A stretch of DNA of 64,000 nt from Snodgrassella alvi (GCF_002777825.1 NZ_MEIR01000080.1:124001-188000); one strand, 5' to 3'; shown: positions 7,989-17,020, numbered from the stretch's first letter. Translations and numbers: made by a program. The notes: generated from the sequence alone by a model not told the origin.

Positions 7989-10151
7989 ATGATTTCCTTA
8001 TTGCATTCAGGCAAATTCTGGCTGAAATTGATGGTATTTAGCTGTCTGGGCATTTTTTTGCTCTTGGCCATCGATATGGCTGTACTACATTATTTGTTTA
8101 ATGCAGAAGAAATTAATAAACGCGCTAATGCACTCGTGGCTGAGAGCGGCCGTCAGGTTGTTTTCGACCCGGATATCAGCCGTTCAATGTTTCCACGCCC
8201 AACTGTAACCTTGCATCAGGTACACATTCAAAATATAGCCACCAAAACAGATGATATCAATATTGGTAATATAAAAATCGGTCTGGGCTGGCAAAGTCTA
8301 TTTGGCCGTCTGACTATTGAAAAGTTACAGCTAATGGATACAGATATTAATCTGGTTCGAGATAATCAGGGGCACTGGAATCTGGTTGATTTATGGCAAA
8401 AGTCACATAAAGGCCAGCAGCTACAGATTAATCGCCTGAATCTGGATAATGCCAGTTTTCGCATTCATGATGGGCTTAATCTGCAACAGATTAATCAGTT
8501 AAATTTAAGGTGGCAAAATCTTGGCAGCACCAGTATGCTTCAGCTAAATGGGGTATTGAGTGGTGAAGATATGCAAACTACGCAATGCCAACTGAGTGCC
8601 GTATACCACCCTGATGCCGTCATGCAATGGCAGGATGTTAAACTCGACGTAAAAACCAGCTTGCCGACTTTGGGTGATAGTAATGGCCAGTGGCATTTTG
8701 ATGCTCGCTGGCTGCCACAACAGCAGTTATTCCAGACATCGGCCGTGCAATGGCAATGGCACAGCAAACGTAATCAGTTGCATGTTACTGGTAACGGCCA
8801 AAATTGGCAGGTAGGCTGGGCCAAACTGTTTTTACCGCAGTTAAATGGTGTGGCCACTGCACAGATTGGCGACAATGAGATTAATGCAACATTATCTGCC
8901 AGCAATACCAGTTGGTTGCAGAATCATTGGTCTCTACCCCAGTTTCAAATCGATAGTGGCTGGCAAAGTCATTTATATCAGACCGCGCTGACCCTCAGGG
9001 GGCAGTTATCCTGGCTGGATATGCGTCACTGGAAAATTGATAATCTTTCGATTAACAGCCATCAGGATACAGTGGATGCACTGCCAAATTCACGTTTTAT
9101 TAGTGATTTATCAGGTACCGTACAGGGTGATGATGCCGGTAATGGCCAACTCAATCTGCAAGGTCAGTTTGATAATCAGCCTATAAATATTGCACTGGAT
9201 TATCAGGCAGACCGGCATTTGGGGAAAATAAGCGGTAATATTCACCTTGTGCAGTTGAATTTACGCCCTTATTTAGAAACGACTACAGATCTGTTACCAG
9301 CTGACTGGCAACAACTCTGGCCTCGCTGGTTCAGAAACAATTCAGTTAATACACAGCTGGCTATCGACTCCATCCTCACACCTACGATACAACTGAATCA
9401 GTTTAAAACCCAACTAGCTTTAGATGCACGTACTTTCACGCTGAACCCAATCAGTTTGCAAATATATGGTGGTAGCAGTAATGGTATGTTGCAGGTAAGT
9501 AATACCAATCCATTAACCTGGAAAGTGCAGCAACACGCAAATCGTGTGCAAATGAAGTCTTTCCTACAGGATACATTTGGTTTGCATAATCTGGATGGCA
9601 AAGGCGATGCAGATATTGATTTCCATGGTGTTGGCATTAGCCGCCAGCAATGGTTGTCCAGCCTAAGCGGACAGGTACACATCCAGATTAATCAGGGTGT
9701 ATGGAATGGTATTGATATCAATAATATTCTGCAAAACAGTGATAACCAGACTACAGTGGCCTATAATGAAACCAGCCAAACGCCGTTTCGGTTTATCAGG
9801 CTGGCTATTCCATTAAATAATGGATATACCAAAAACAGTCGTATCGAATTGCATGCCGATAATTTTGATATTAAAGGTACAGGCAGTGTTAAGTGGCTGC
9901 AACAGCAAATGGACTACAACGTACTGATTGCTACCAGACGGGCGAAACAGCAAAATCTGTTGCCATTACGTATCAATGGCTCATTTATCCGACCAGCCTT
10001 CACCATTGATTATCAGCGCTTGACTGCTGGCTTGCATACATCGCAGCAGAAGCAGGACAGTTTACGGCAAACATTACAGCAGCAATGGTTATGGCTGAAT
10101 CAGGGAAGCAGTGCATCATCTGAAAACTATGAACCAGCGCACCATCCATGA
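7989..10151 (+). CDS. AsmA family envelope protein
   Basis: Large AsmA-like protein (720 residues) with an N-terminal membrane anchor (about residues 10-33) followed by a long beta-rich periplasmic region of repeated short strands, ending in the AsmA C-terminal block (GTGSVKWLQQQMDYNV, then LPLRINGSF). AsmA-like proteins are linked to outer-membrane biogenesis and phospholipid transport between the membranes. No good ribosome-binding site is seen at 7989. The stop overlaps the start of the next gene (ATGA), so the two are translationally coupled although their known roles differ. Confidence 0.85.
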   Translation: MISLLHSGKFWLKLMVFSCLGIFLLLAIDMAVLHYLFNAEEINKRANALVAESGRQVVFDPDISRSMFPRPTVTLHQVHIQNIATKTDDINIGNIKIGLGWQSLFGRLTIEKLQLMDTDINLVRDNQGHWNLVDLWQKSHKGQQLQINRLNLDNASFRIHDGLNLQQINQLNLRWQNLGSTSMLQLNGVLSGEDMQTTQCQLSAVYHPDAVMQWQDVKLDVKTSLPTLGDSNGQWHFDARWLPQQQLFQTSAVQWQWHSKRNQLHVTGNGQNWQVGWAKLFLPQLNGVATAQIGDNEINATLSASNTSWLQNHWSLPQFQIDSGWQSHLYQTALTLRGQLSWLDMRHWKIDNLSINSHQDTVDALPNSRFISDLSGTVQGDDAGNGQLNLQGQFDNQPINIALDYQADRHLGKISGNIHLVQLNLRPYLETTTDLLPADWQQLWPRWFRNNSVNTQLAIDSILTPTIQLNQFKTQLALDARTFTLNPISLQIYGGSSNGMLQVSNTNPLTWKVQQHANRVQMKSFLQDTFGLHNLDGKGDADIDFHGVGISRQQWLSSLSGQVHIQINQGVWNGIDINNILQNSDNQTTVAYNETSQTPFRFIRLAIPLNNGYTKNSRIELHADNFDIKGTGSVKWLQQQMDYNVLIATRRAKQQNLLPLRINGSFIRPAFTIDYQRLTAGLHTSQQKQDSLRQTLQQQWLWLNQGSSASSENYEPAHHP

Positions 10152-11713
10152 GCATTTACGTTTTTCATGGATGGCCACAGCCAGATGAATTAGCCCAACA
10201 GCTTGGCAATGATGAGCAAGTAGAAATAGTGATTGTTGCCGAAAAGTGGCCAGAATCATTGATTGCAAAATCATCAGCCGGCCAGATTATTGTGCAACAA
10301 TGGCTTGAAGCAAAAGTATTTTGGCAGCAGCAACCCGTTTTCAGCTATCCCTTTCGTGATGCTGGTAAATTTACACTTATCCAGCCGCAGGTATACGAGC
10401 AATGGGGGCAGTTTAATCCCGGCATGCCCTGCCCTACACCGCTATATTCCAAATTCATTTACAAGCCCTGGCTTACCTTGCCGGCACCGCTACCGATCAA
10501 ATCTGTAGTGGTTATTGGTGCTGGTATCGCCGGAGCAGCCACCGCTTTTGCGCTGGCAAAACGTGGTATAGCGGTAACAGTAATTGAGCAGCATGCAATT
10601 GCCAGTGCAGCATCAGGCAATCATCTTGGCCTGTTGTATGCAAAAATTTCAGCGCATGCAACTGTGCAAACGGAATTGTTACTGGCTAGTTATGGCTACA
10701 GCCATGCGCTCCTCAAGAATTGCCTGCCTGCCGGGCAAGGCTGGCTGGATTGTGGAGTTATTCATCTGGATTACAACGCCACCGAAGCGAAGCGTAACAC
10801 TTTGCTGGCACAGCAAAATCCTCAGAGCGCACTCTTTCAGACTATTACAAAAGCAGAGGCAGGCCAGATTGCTGGTATAGATGTGCCATATAGTGGCCTA
10901 TGGTGGCCGTATGGTGCTGCGATTAACCCATTTAGCTTGATTCAGGTTTTACTCAAGCATCCGCTGATACAGGTTTTAACAGCTACTAAAGTGAATACGA
11001 TTTCCCGCCAGAATGACTTATGGCAAATCGCCTGTCAGAACCAGCAAAAATCGTTTTATCTTGATGCATCTCATATTGTGATTTGTGCCGGCGCCGAGAG
11101 TAATTCCCTGTATCCAGTTGCTGGCTGGCCACTACACAAGATACGCGGGCAAACAACCACTGCCGGCATGCGTTCAGAAGCAACCCATCTAAAGTGTGCA
11201 CTGAGTGGCAATAGCTATATCACACCAGCATGGCAAGATAAACTTTGCTTTGGTGCTACATTCCATCCCAACCAGACTGATGATAATTTGTCTGCCGAGG
11301 ATGAAAATCTTAACTGGCAACAATTACGCCAATGGCTGCCACATCTGGCCGCAGATTTACGTCCAAACACCAGCCCCCAAGGACATGCTGCAATACGCTG
11401 TGATGCTTTCGACCATTTACCGGTGGTAGGGCCTGTTGGTAATACTTCTGCCATGCTGAAACAGTATGCCCAATTACGTCTGGATAAAAACTACTCGCTT
11501 ACTCAACCCTGTCCATGGCAGCCGGGTATATTTATTAATACAGCTCATGGCAGCCGTGGGCTGGTGACCGCACCCCTATGTGCAGAAGCCATAGCCGCCA
11601 TTATGCTTGGCCTGCCATCACCATTGTCAGTTCGGCTGCAACAGGCGCTCCACCCTAACCGCCTGCCCATTAGATCACTGACGCACCATCAGTCATTCCT
11701 GTTATCGATTTAA
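10148..11713 (+). CDS. mnmC: FAD-dependent tRNA U34 oxidoreductase (MnmC oxidase domain without methyltransferase domain)
   Basis: D-amino-acid-oxidase-type flavoprotein related to the C-terminal half of MnmC, which removes the carboxymethyl group from cmnm5(s2)U34 of tRNA to give nm5(s2)U34. The Rossmann motif VVVIGAGIAGAA lies near residues 118-129, and the C-terminal TAHGSRGLVTAPL block is characteristic of MnmC. E. coli MnmC has about 245 residues of methyltransferase before the flavin domain; here only about 115 residues precede it and no SAM motif is seen. The gene starts inside the asmA stop codon. Confidence 0.82.
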   Translation: MSIYVFHGWPQPDELAQQLGNDEQVEIVIVAEKWPESLIAKSSAGQIIVQQWLEAKVFWQQQPVFSYPFRDAGKFTLIQPQVYEQWGQFNPGMPCPTPLYSKFIYKPWLTLPAPLPIKSVVVIGAGIAGAATAFALAKRGIAVTVIEQHAIASAASGNHLGLLYAKISAHATVQTELLLASYGYSHALLKNCLPAGQGWLDCGVIHLDYNATEAKRNTLLAQQNPQSALFQTITKAEAGQIAGIDVPYSGLWWPYGAAINPFSLIQVLLKHPLIQVLTATKVNTISRQNDLWQIACQNQQKSFYLDASHIVICAGAESNSLYPVAGWPLHKIRGQTTTAGMRSEATHLKCALSGNSYITPAWQDKLCFGATFHPNQTDDNLSAEDENLNWQQLRQWLPHLAADLRPNTSPQGHAAIRCDAFDHLPVVGPVGNTSAMLKQYAQLRLDKNYSLTQPCPWQPGIFINTAHGSRGLVTAPLCAEAIAAIMLGLPSPLSVRLQQALHPNRLPIRSLTHHQSFLLSI

Positions 11714-11738
11714 GCATAATAACATTTTGCACAGCCCT

Positions 11739-11781
11739 AATGTTATAGGGTATCATTACTGTAATGTTATATAGTAACATT
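11739..11781 (+). promoter_or_regulatory. Two tandem Zur-like operator boxes upstream of znuCBA
   Basis: The second box, 11763-11781, is a perfect 7-5-7 inverted repeat (AATGTTA, 5 bases, TAACATT), very close to the gammaproteobacterial Zur consensus core. The first, 11739-11757, is an imperfect copy of the same palindrome (AATGTTATA...TATCATT). They stand 32 bases before the micro-ORF and 130 bases before znuC, where zinc-bound Zur would block transcription. Confidence 0.8.
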
Positions 11782-11812
11782 TATTATCAGGCTGAATCGG
11801 TAAAGGCATAAT

Positions 11813-11917
11813 ATGTTTTCTCTTTTGCTGTGTGGAGTGGGTAAACGCTTATCCTGGGTGAGCGTGATTCTGGTATTGCTGTGGTTGATGTATGCGTGGG
11901 CAGTGTGCGCATCATGA
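11813..11917 (+). CDS. 34-residue membrane micro-ORF coupled to znuC
   Basis: Short gene starting MFSLLLCGVGK with a single hydrophobic segment (about residues 13-32, SWVSVILVLLWLMYAWAV). It has a good ribosome-binding site (AAAGG, 6 bases before the ATG) and its TGA overlaps the znuC ATG (ATGA). znuC itself has no clear ribosome-binding site, so this ORF may serve to load ribosomes onto znuC, may be a functional membrane peptide of the zinc transporter, or both. It lies directly downstream of the Zur boxes. I know no named family for it. Confidence 0.55.
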   Translation: MFSLLLCGVGKRLSWVSVILVLLWLMYAWAVCAS

Positions 11918-12642
11918 GTATTCAGGTTGACAATGTTACCGTGAGCTATCGACACCGGCCAGCTATCCATCATATCAGTATCGATTTTAATTCTAATGAA
12001 ATGTGGGCAATATTCGGTCCCAATGGTGCGGGTAAATCGACACTGCTGAAAGCTATCATGCATCTTGTTCGCCTTGATAGCGGCCAGATTCGCTGGCCAC
12101 AATTGCAACGGTCTGATATTGCCTATCTGCCGCAACAATCCGACATTGATCGCAGCCAGCCAATGAGTGTATTTGAGCTTGTGGCAACGGGTTTGTGGTA
12201 TGAAACTGGTTTTTTTTCCGCAGTCTCCACAAGCATGCATCAACGTATTCTTGATGTATTAAATCAGGTAGGCATGTTGCAATATAAGGAACGCAGTATT
12301 GCCCAATTATCCAATGGCCAGTTTCAGCGTGTATTACTTGCGCGCATGCTGATTCAGAATGCTAAGGTATTGTTGCTGGATGAGCCATTTAATGCCGTAG
12401 ACGCCGCCACTACTTTTGCTTTGCTGGATATTCTCAAGGCACATCAGCAACAACACCAGTGTACCGTGATTACCGTTTTGCATGATTACGAACAGGTACA
12501 AACCTATTTTCCTAATACACTGCTGATTGCACGTGAAAAAATTGCCGCAGGGAAAACTGACAGCGTATTAACGGATCAATATCTGCAACAGGCTACAGAA
12601 GCCATGCAGCAATATGAACACAACCAGTGGTGTGACAGGTAA
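11914..12642 (+). CDS. znuC: Zinc ABC transporter ATPase ZnuC
   Basis: ATP-binding subunit of a high-affinity metal uptake transporter. Walker A GPNGAGKST is at residues 35-43, the signature LSNGQFQRV in mid-protein, and Walker B VLLLDEP follows. I set the start at MSIQVDN (11914), which fits the family and lies in the ATGA overlap with the micro-ORF; the in-frame ATG at 11881 would add 11 residues that do not look like ZnuC. The Zur boxes argue for zinc, although Mn transporters (MntABC) of the same cluster family look alike. Confidence 0.9.
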   Translation: MSIQVDNVTVSYRHRPAIHHISIDFNSNEMWAIFGPNGAGKSTLLKAIMHLVRLDSGQIRWPQLQRSDIAYLPQQSDIDRSQPMSVFELVATGLWYETGFFSAVSTSMHQRILDVLNQVGMLQYKERSIAQLSNGQFQRVLLARMLIQNAKVLLLDEPFNAVDAATTFALLDILKAHQQQHQCTVITVLHDYEQVQTYFPNTLLIAREKIAAGKTDSVLTDQYLQQATEAMQQYEHNQWCDR

Positions 12643-12646
12643 ATCA

Positions 12647-13522
12647 ATGAATATTGCCCATTTTCTTCTAGAGCCTTTTGCTGATTACGATTTCATGCGT
12701 TTTGCGCTGTGTTCAATTGTGTTTCTGGCACTGGGAACCGCACCCGTAGGTGTTTTTCTGATGATGCGTCGCATGAGTCTGGTGGGTGATGCACTGGGAC
12801 ATGCCATTTTACCGGGCGCTGCGGTAGGCTACATACTCGCAGGTTTGAGCCTGCCTGCAATGAGCATAGGCGGCTTTATAGCCGGCCTGCTGATGGCTTT
12901 GCTGGCAGGGCTGGCCAGCCGCTTTGCCAATGTGCGCGAAGATGCCAGTTTTGCCGCTTTTTTTCTCACCTGTTTGGCGCTTGGGGTGGTTTTGGTGAGT
13001 AGAGGTGGTAATAGCGTAGATTTGCTTAATTTATTGTTTGGATCCATACTTTCAGTAGACCGTGCGGCACTAACATTAGTCGCTGTTGTCAGCAGTATAA
13101 CCATGCTGGTACTGGCCGTTATCTATAGACCATTAATGCTTGAAAGTATCGACCCTTTGTTTTTACGCTCTGTAAATGGTAAGGGTACACTATGGCATAT
13201 TATATTCTTGGTGCTTGTCGTATTGAATCTGGTATCTGGTTTTCAGGCTTTAGGCACACTGATGTCCGTAGGTTTAATGATGTTACCCGCTATCAGTGCG
13301 CGTTTATGGCATAAAACCATGGGCGGCATCATGACCATAGCTGCTGCTATTGCAGTGATATGCGGTTATGTAGGCCTGTTATTGTCTTACTATATTGATT
13401 TGCCTTCTGGCCCCGCCATTATTCTGTGCTGTGGCTTAGTCTATATTTTGTCGTTATTTATTGGCAGCGAGAGCGGTATTTTATGGCGTTTATACAGACG
13501 CCAGCGCCATCATGTTGCCTGA
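12647..13522 (+). CDS. znuB: Zinc ABC transporter permease ZnuB
   Basis: Inner-membrane channel of the metal importer, family ABC-3, with about eight or nine hydrophobic segments over 291 residues and the typical MSLVGDALGHAILPG motif near residues 41-55. The start at 12647 follows the znuC stop by four bases and has an AGG-type site; an ATG at 12614 lies inside znuC and is less likely. The downstream substrate-binding gene belongs to the same transcription unit. Confidence 0.9.
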   Translation: MNIAHFLLEPFADYDFMRFALCSIVFLALGTAPVGVFLMMRRMSLVGDALGHAILPGAAVGYILAGLSLPAMSIGGFIAGLLMALLAGLASRFANVREDASFAAFFLTCLALGVVLVSRGGNSVDLLNLLFGSILSVDRAALTLVAVVSSITMLVLAVIYRPLMLESIDPLFLRSVNGKGTLWHIIFLVLVVLNLVSGFQALGTLMSVGLMMLPAISARLWHKTMGGIMTIAAAIAVICGYVGLLLSYYIDLPSGPAIILCCGLVYILSLFIGSESGILWRLYRRQRHHVA

Positions 13523-13566
13523 AAAACAGATTACTGATTCATAAACCCATTTTAGGAGATGTGCTA

Positions 13567-14454
13567 ATGAAACGTGGCTTTTTTATCTGCCTGTTAACCT
13601 TATGTCTAACGAGCTTTGCCCGCATGATTTATGCCGCACCTATACCTGTTATTACCAGCTTCAGTATTCTGGGTGATGTTACTCAGCAAATTGGTGGCGA
13701 ACGCATTCAGGTACACAGCCTGATTGGTACCGATCAGGATGCACACATGTATCAGTTGGTAAGCAGGGATTTGCGTCAAATGCGTACGGCCAAACTGATT
13801 TTGCTGAATGGTTTGGGGCTGGAACCTTTGTCTTTACAACGTGCCGCCCAGCAAAGCCGTGTTCCCATGTTTGTCGTTACTCAAGGTATTCAGCCACTGA
13901 TGATAGCTGATGATGGACACGATCACCACCAGCACACCGACCCGCATGTCTGGAATGATCCCGTTTTAATGCAAACGTATGCGCGCAATGTCGCCAATGC
14001 CCTGATTAGTGTAGATCCGCAAGGTAAAGCCTACTATCAGCAGCGGCTGACCGCCTACCAGCAACAACTTGCAGGATTAAACACATGGGCCAGCAAAATA
14101 TTTAATACCGTACCGCCAGAAAAACGTAAAGTACTGACCGGGCACGATGCTTTTGCCTATATGGCCAAGCGCTACCAGATTCAATTCATCGCCCCGCAAG
14201 GTGTAAGCACAGAAGCAGAACCGTCTGCGCGACAGGTAGCAGCAATCATCAATCAGATTCGCCGCGACCATATTAAAGCCATTTTTATTGAAAATATTAA
14301 AAATCCAAAAATGGTACAGCGGATTGCTAGTGAAACCCAAACCAGAATTAGCGGCCACCTGTATTCTGATGCACTGAGTAAAGGCGCACCTGCTGCAACT
14401 TATATTGATATGTTCCGTTATAATGTCAATGCTTTAAATGCTGCCATGAAATAA
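13567..14454 (+). CDS. znuA: Zinc ABC transporter substrate-binding protein ZnuA
   Basis: Periplasmic cluster A-1 metal receptor that passes the ion to ZnuB. Residues 1-25 form a signal peptide. A His-rich loop (DDGHDHHQHTDPH, about residues 117-129) precedes the HVWNDP block; such loops are frequent in Zn-specific receptors. Further ligands are expected in TGHDAF and in the ENIKNP region. The start at 13567 has AGGAG seven bases upstream; the longer frame from 13426 overlaps znuB. Assignment to zinc rests on the His loop plus the Zur boxes. Confidence 0.88.
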   Translation: MKRGFFICLLTLCLTSFARMIYAAPIPVITSFSILGDVTQQIGGERIQVHSLIGTDQDAHMYQLVSRDLRQMRTAKLILLNGLGLEPLSLQRAAQQSRVPMFVVTQGIQPLMIADDGHDHHQHTDPHVWNDPVLMQTYARNVANALISVDPQGKAYYQQRLTAYQQQLAGLNTWASKIFNTVPPEKRKVLTGHDAFAYMAKRYQIQFIAPQGVSTEAEPSARQVAAIINQIRRDHIKAIFIENIKNPKMVQRIASETQTRISGHLYSDALSKGAPAATYIDMFRYNVNALNAAMK

Positions 14455-14511
14455 ATGGGCAAACAAACGCATAGCTTAATCAACTTATATGCCTGTTTTA
14501 TGCGTTTACTT

Positions 14512-15363
14512 TTAATTTTGCAGAGCCTGCCGCCAGTTATGTACATTAGACTGGCGGTTTTGCTCAAAATTTTCCAGCATTTCCAGTTCAAAGCGCGAAA
14601 ACCCAGCCTGTTCACGTGCATCAATATTCACATAGCCACGAAAAATAAATAAATCATAGCGGCTGAGTAAGCGCCGGAATAAAGCCAATGGTTCCAAACC
14701 GCGCAGTCTGCATAGATACTGATACCAGTAATTCCCCACCTGCACATGACCCACTTCATCGCGATAGATAATATCCAACACCGCACAAGTGGCATCGTCG
14801 CCCTTTTGCGCTATTTTAGTGCGCATTCCCGGGGTAACATCCAGTCCACGCGCTTCCAGTACTCTGGGCACCAGAGCCATACGTAACAGTGGATCAAATG
14901 CGGTTTTATAAGCCATATCCCACAAATGATTATGCGCGGAAAAATCACCATAATCGTAGCCGGAGGCCTGTAACCGCTGCCGCATAAGCTGGAAATGATG
15001 TGCTTCTTCGGCGGCAATGCGCACCCAATCGCGAGTAAATTCTTCTGGTAATAGCCGAAAACGATAGGCAGCATCAAGCGCTAAATTGATTGCATTAAAT
15101 TCAATGTGACAAACTGCATGCAATAAGGCTGCATAACCCTCAGCTGTCGTAAACTTGCGGCCTTTAACTTTGGCTGGCGGCACCAGCATTGGCCGCACCG
15201 GATGGCCAGCAAAACGAAAATCTTTGATTACAGCAGTTTCATCCCGTTGCAATGCATTAGCTGGTGTTTGTAAACATAACTGTTGTGCCGCATCACTCAA
15301 GGCACATTTTTCATCTGGTATACAACTTAATAAGGCAGATTCCAGCAAGGCAGCAATAGACAT
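14512..15363 (-). CDS. DUF455 family ferritin-like protein
   Basis: A 283-residue protein of the DUF455 family, distantly ferritin-like with a predicted di-iron four-helix bundle. The likely metal ligands are visible in AVCHIEFNAI, AAEEAHHF, LEARGLD and RDEVGHV, the ExxH spacing expected of the fold. The biochemical role is not established; relatives have been compared with MiaE-type tRNA hydroxylases. The ATG at 15363 is preferred to a TTG two codons earlier. It stands alone, converging on znuA. Confidence 0.8.
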   Translation of the reverse strand: MSIAALLESALLSCIPDEKCALSDAAQQLCLQTPANALQRDETAVIKDFRFAGHPVRPMLVPPAKVKGRKFTTAEGYAALLHAVCHIEFNAINLALDAAYRFRLLPEEFTRDWVRIAAEEAHHFQLMRQRLQASGYDYGDFSAHNHLWDMAYKTAFDPLLRMALVPRVLEARGLDVTPGMRTKIAQKGDDATCAVLDIIYRDEVGHVQVGNYWYQYLCRLRGLEPLALFRRLLSRYDLFIFRGYVNIDAREQAGFSRFELEMLENFEQNRQSNVHNWRQALQN

Positions 15364-15517
15364 TTTCAAAAACAGGCATAAAGTAAATTACAGTTCAGTA
15401 TACATGCCCTGCCCTAGCAAAATAAACCATCATTATAGATAGATTTTATCTTACATATAGTAGAAATCACCTAATAGTTTTACAATATAAAATCTTTAAT
15501 ATAAAAAAGATAAATAT

Positions 15518-15931
15518 ATGAATTACTCACGTACGCTTGAAGGCACCCTACTCGCGCTGGCCTTGTCAGCCACATTTTCTGCCATCGCAGCTGACAATTG
15601 GCAAACCTGTAAAGAAAAGCAGCAACAGATTGAGAAGCAACTGCAATATGCTCGTGCCAATAATAATCAGAAACAAATTAACCGTCTGAACATCCAGAAA
15701 ACCGATATAGCCCAAAACTGTAGCAACGAAGATTTGCGGCAGAAATATACCCAGAAAATCGATAAGTTAACCAATAAAATTAATGAAAACCAGCGCAAGC
15801 TGGACAAAGCTCAGGCTAAAGGCGACATTGATAAAGTTACTGACTTACAAAATAAACTGAATGAGAATAAGGCAAAACTTCAACAGGCAAAGCAGAACTT
15901 TGCCCGTTTTGAGCAGGCAGCCAAGCAGTAA
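15518..15931 (+). CDS. DUF1090 family periplasmic protein (YqjC-like)
   Basis: Small exported protein: residues 1-25 form a signal peptide ending AIAAD, followed by a highly charged, Gln/Lys-rich helical segment predicted to be a coiled coil (about residues 35-135). Two Cys (CKEK near 32 and NCSN near 67) match the conserved pair of DUF1090. Function unknown. The ribosome-binding site is weak and the upstream region is AT-rich. Confidence 0.8.
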   Translation: MNYSRTLEGTLLALALSATFSAIAADNWQTCKEKQQQIEKQLQYARANNNQKQINRLNIQKTDIAQNCSNEDLRQKYTQKIDKLTNKINENQRKLDKAQAKGDIDKVTDLQNKLNENKAKLQQAKQNFARFEQAAKQ

Positions 15932-16353
15932 ATTGATCAACCCATGCTGATGGAAAAGTTGATAAGATTACGATTTTTTTCCATTAGAATCCTATTGCAT
16001 GATTACTTTGCTTATATAGCACCTACGCCAACATTGCCTTAATCTTTAAATATAATTTTAAAGTTAAATTAACTGGACAATCACAAATTATTTAATTTTT
16101 ACTTAAAAATTAATCTATTATACAAAACAATAATTAATATTATTAATGTGTAATTTTATTTTAGCCCACTCAGGTAATCGATTACTTACCTGAGATGCAT
16201 AAGATATCATTCAAAATGGCCACTTGATTCACCAAAATAGTTTTGCTTATTTGCAGCACTATTGTGCAGAAGTAGCCAAACAGACAATTTCTGTTTCAAC
16301 TTTAGCCGCGAACAGCTAAAATATTCATTAATAGTTTAGCAAAGGAGTGATTA
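15932..16353. other. AT-rich intergenic region with one strong inverted repeat
   Basis: About 420 bases without a credible gene. The only structure seen is the perfect 9-base inverted repeat at 16169-16194. The last 60 bases presumably hold the lolA promoter, but no clear -35/-10 pair could be fixed. Confidence 0.6.
16169..16194. repeat. Perfect inverted repeat upstream of lolA
   Basis: CTCAGGTAA and TTACCTGAG are separated by eight bases (TCGATTAC). There is no T-run on either side that would make a normal terminator, so an operator or an RNA structure in a leader is equally possible. Confidence 0.6.
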
Positions 16354-16968
16354 ATGCGAATTTTGAGTAAAGCTGTGCTTAGTAGCATTATGGCTATCAG
16401 CAGTGTACTGGTTAGTGCAGGTGGTTTAGACACCCTGCAAAAATTTAATTCGGATACAGATGGTATTTCTGGGCAGTTCACTCAGACAGTTCACAGCAAA
16501 AAACGCACGCAAACAACATCTGGGACATTTGCCATTCAACGCCCGGGGCTCTTTCGTTGGGAATACACGCAGCCTTATAAACAGACAATTGTTGGCGACG
16601 GTAAAATTGTCTGGTTATATGATCAGGATTTGGCTCAGGTAACCAAACAAGAGCAGAACCAGACAATTGGTGATTCGCCAGCAGCCATTCTGTCCAATAA
16701 ATCAGCACTGAATGCCAATTATTCCTTGTCAGATGATGGCAGCAGCGATGGTATCGATTATGTACGCGCTATACCGAAACGCAGTAATACCGGTTATCAG
16801 AATATTCGTATCGGTTTTCGTGGCGACAATCTGGCCAACATGCAGCTAAAAGACAGTTTTGGTAATCAAACCACCATCACATTCAGCAAAATCAATACGC
16901 ATCCGCAATTTAACCGTAGTCAGTTTAAATTTACACCACCTAAAGGTGTCGATGTACTGACCCAGTAA
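16354..16968 (+). CDS. lolA: Outer-membrane lipoprotein carrier protein LolA
   Basis: Periplasmic chaperone that accepts lipoproteins from LolCDE and passes them to LolB at the outer membrane. The 204-residue protein begins with a signal peptide (about residues 1-23); the mature part has the LolA features ISGQFTQTV, the RPGLFRWEY block and SPAAILSN. AAAGGAG precedes the ATG by seven bases. A strong hairpin follows the stop. Confidence 0.93.
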   Translation: MRILSKAVLSSIMAISSVLVSAGGLDTLQKFNSDTDGISGQFTQTVHSKKRTQTTSGTFAIQRPGLFRWEYTQPYKQTIVGDGKIVWLYDQDLAQVTKQEQNQTIGDSPAAILSNKSALNANYSLSDDGSSDGIDYVRAIPKRSNTGYQNIRIGFRGDNLANMQLKDSFGNQTTITFSKINTHPQFNRSQFKFTPPKGVDVLTQ

Positions 16969-16983
16969 CAAGCATAATTAAAC

Positions 16984-17015
16984 AAACAGGCAGGTGTTAC
17001 CTGCCTGTTTTATTT
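16984..17015. terminator. Intrinsic terminator between lolA and a converging lipoprotein gene
   Basis: A 12-base perfect stem (AAACAGGCAGGT / ACCTGCCTGTTT) with a GTT loop, then TATTT; the stem ends in A/T runs, so it can act in both directions. Confidence 0.88.
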
Positions 17016-17020
17016 CGCTA

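Noticed and set aside
11881-11913. Longer N-terminus for ZnuC starting at ATG 11881
   Set aside because: The added residues are in the wrong place for the family and the ATG at 11914 fits the ATGA overlap with the micro-ORF.
11767-12243. Minus-strand open frame of 158 codons opposite the znu promoter and znuC
   Set aside because: It would run through the Zur boxes and znuC; the translated text is unlike any protein and has no start signal.
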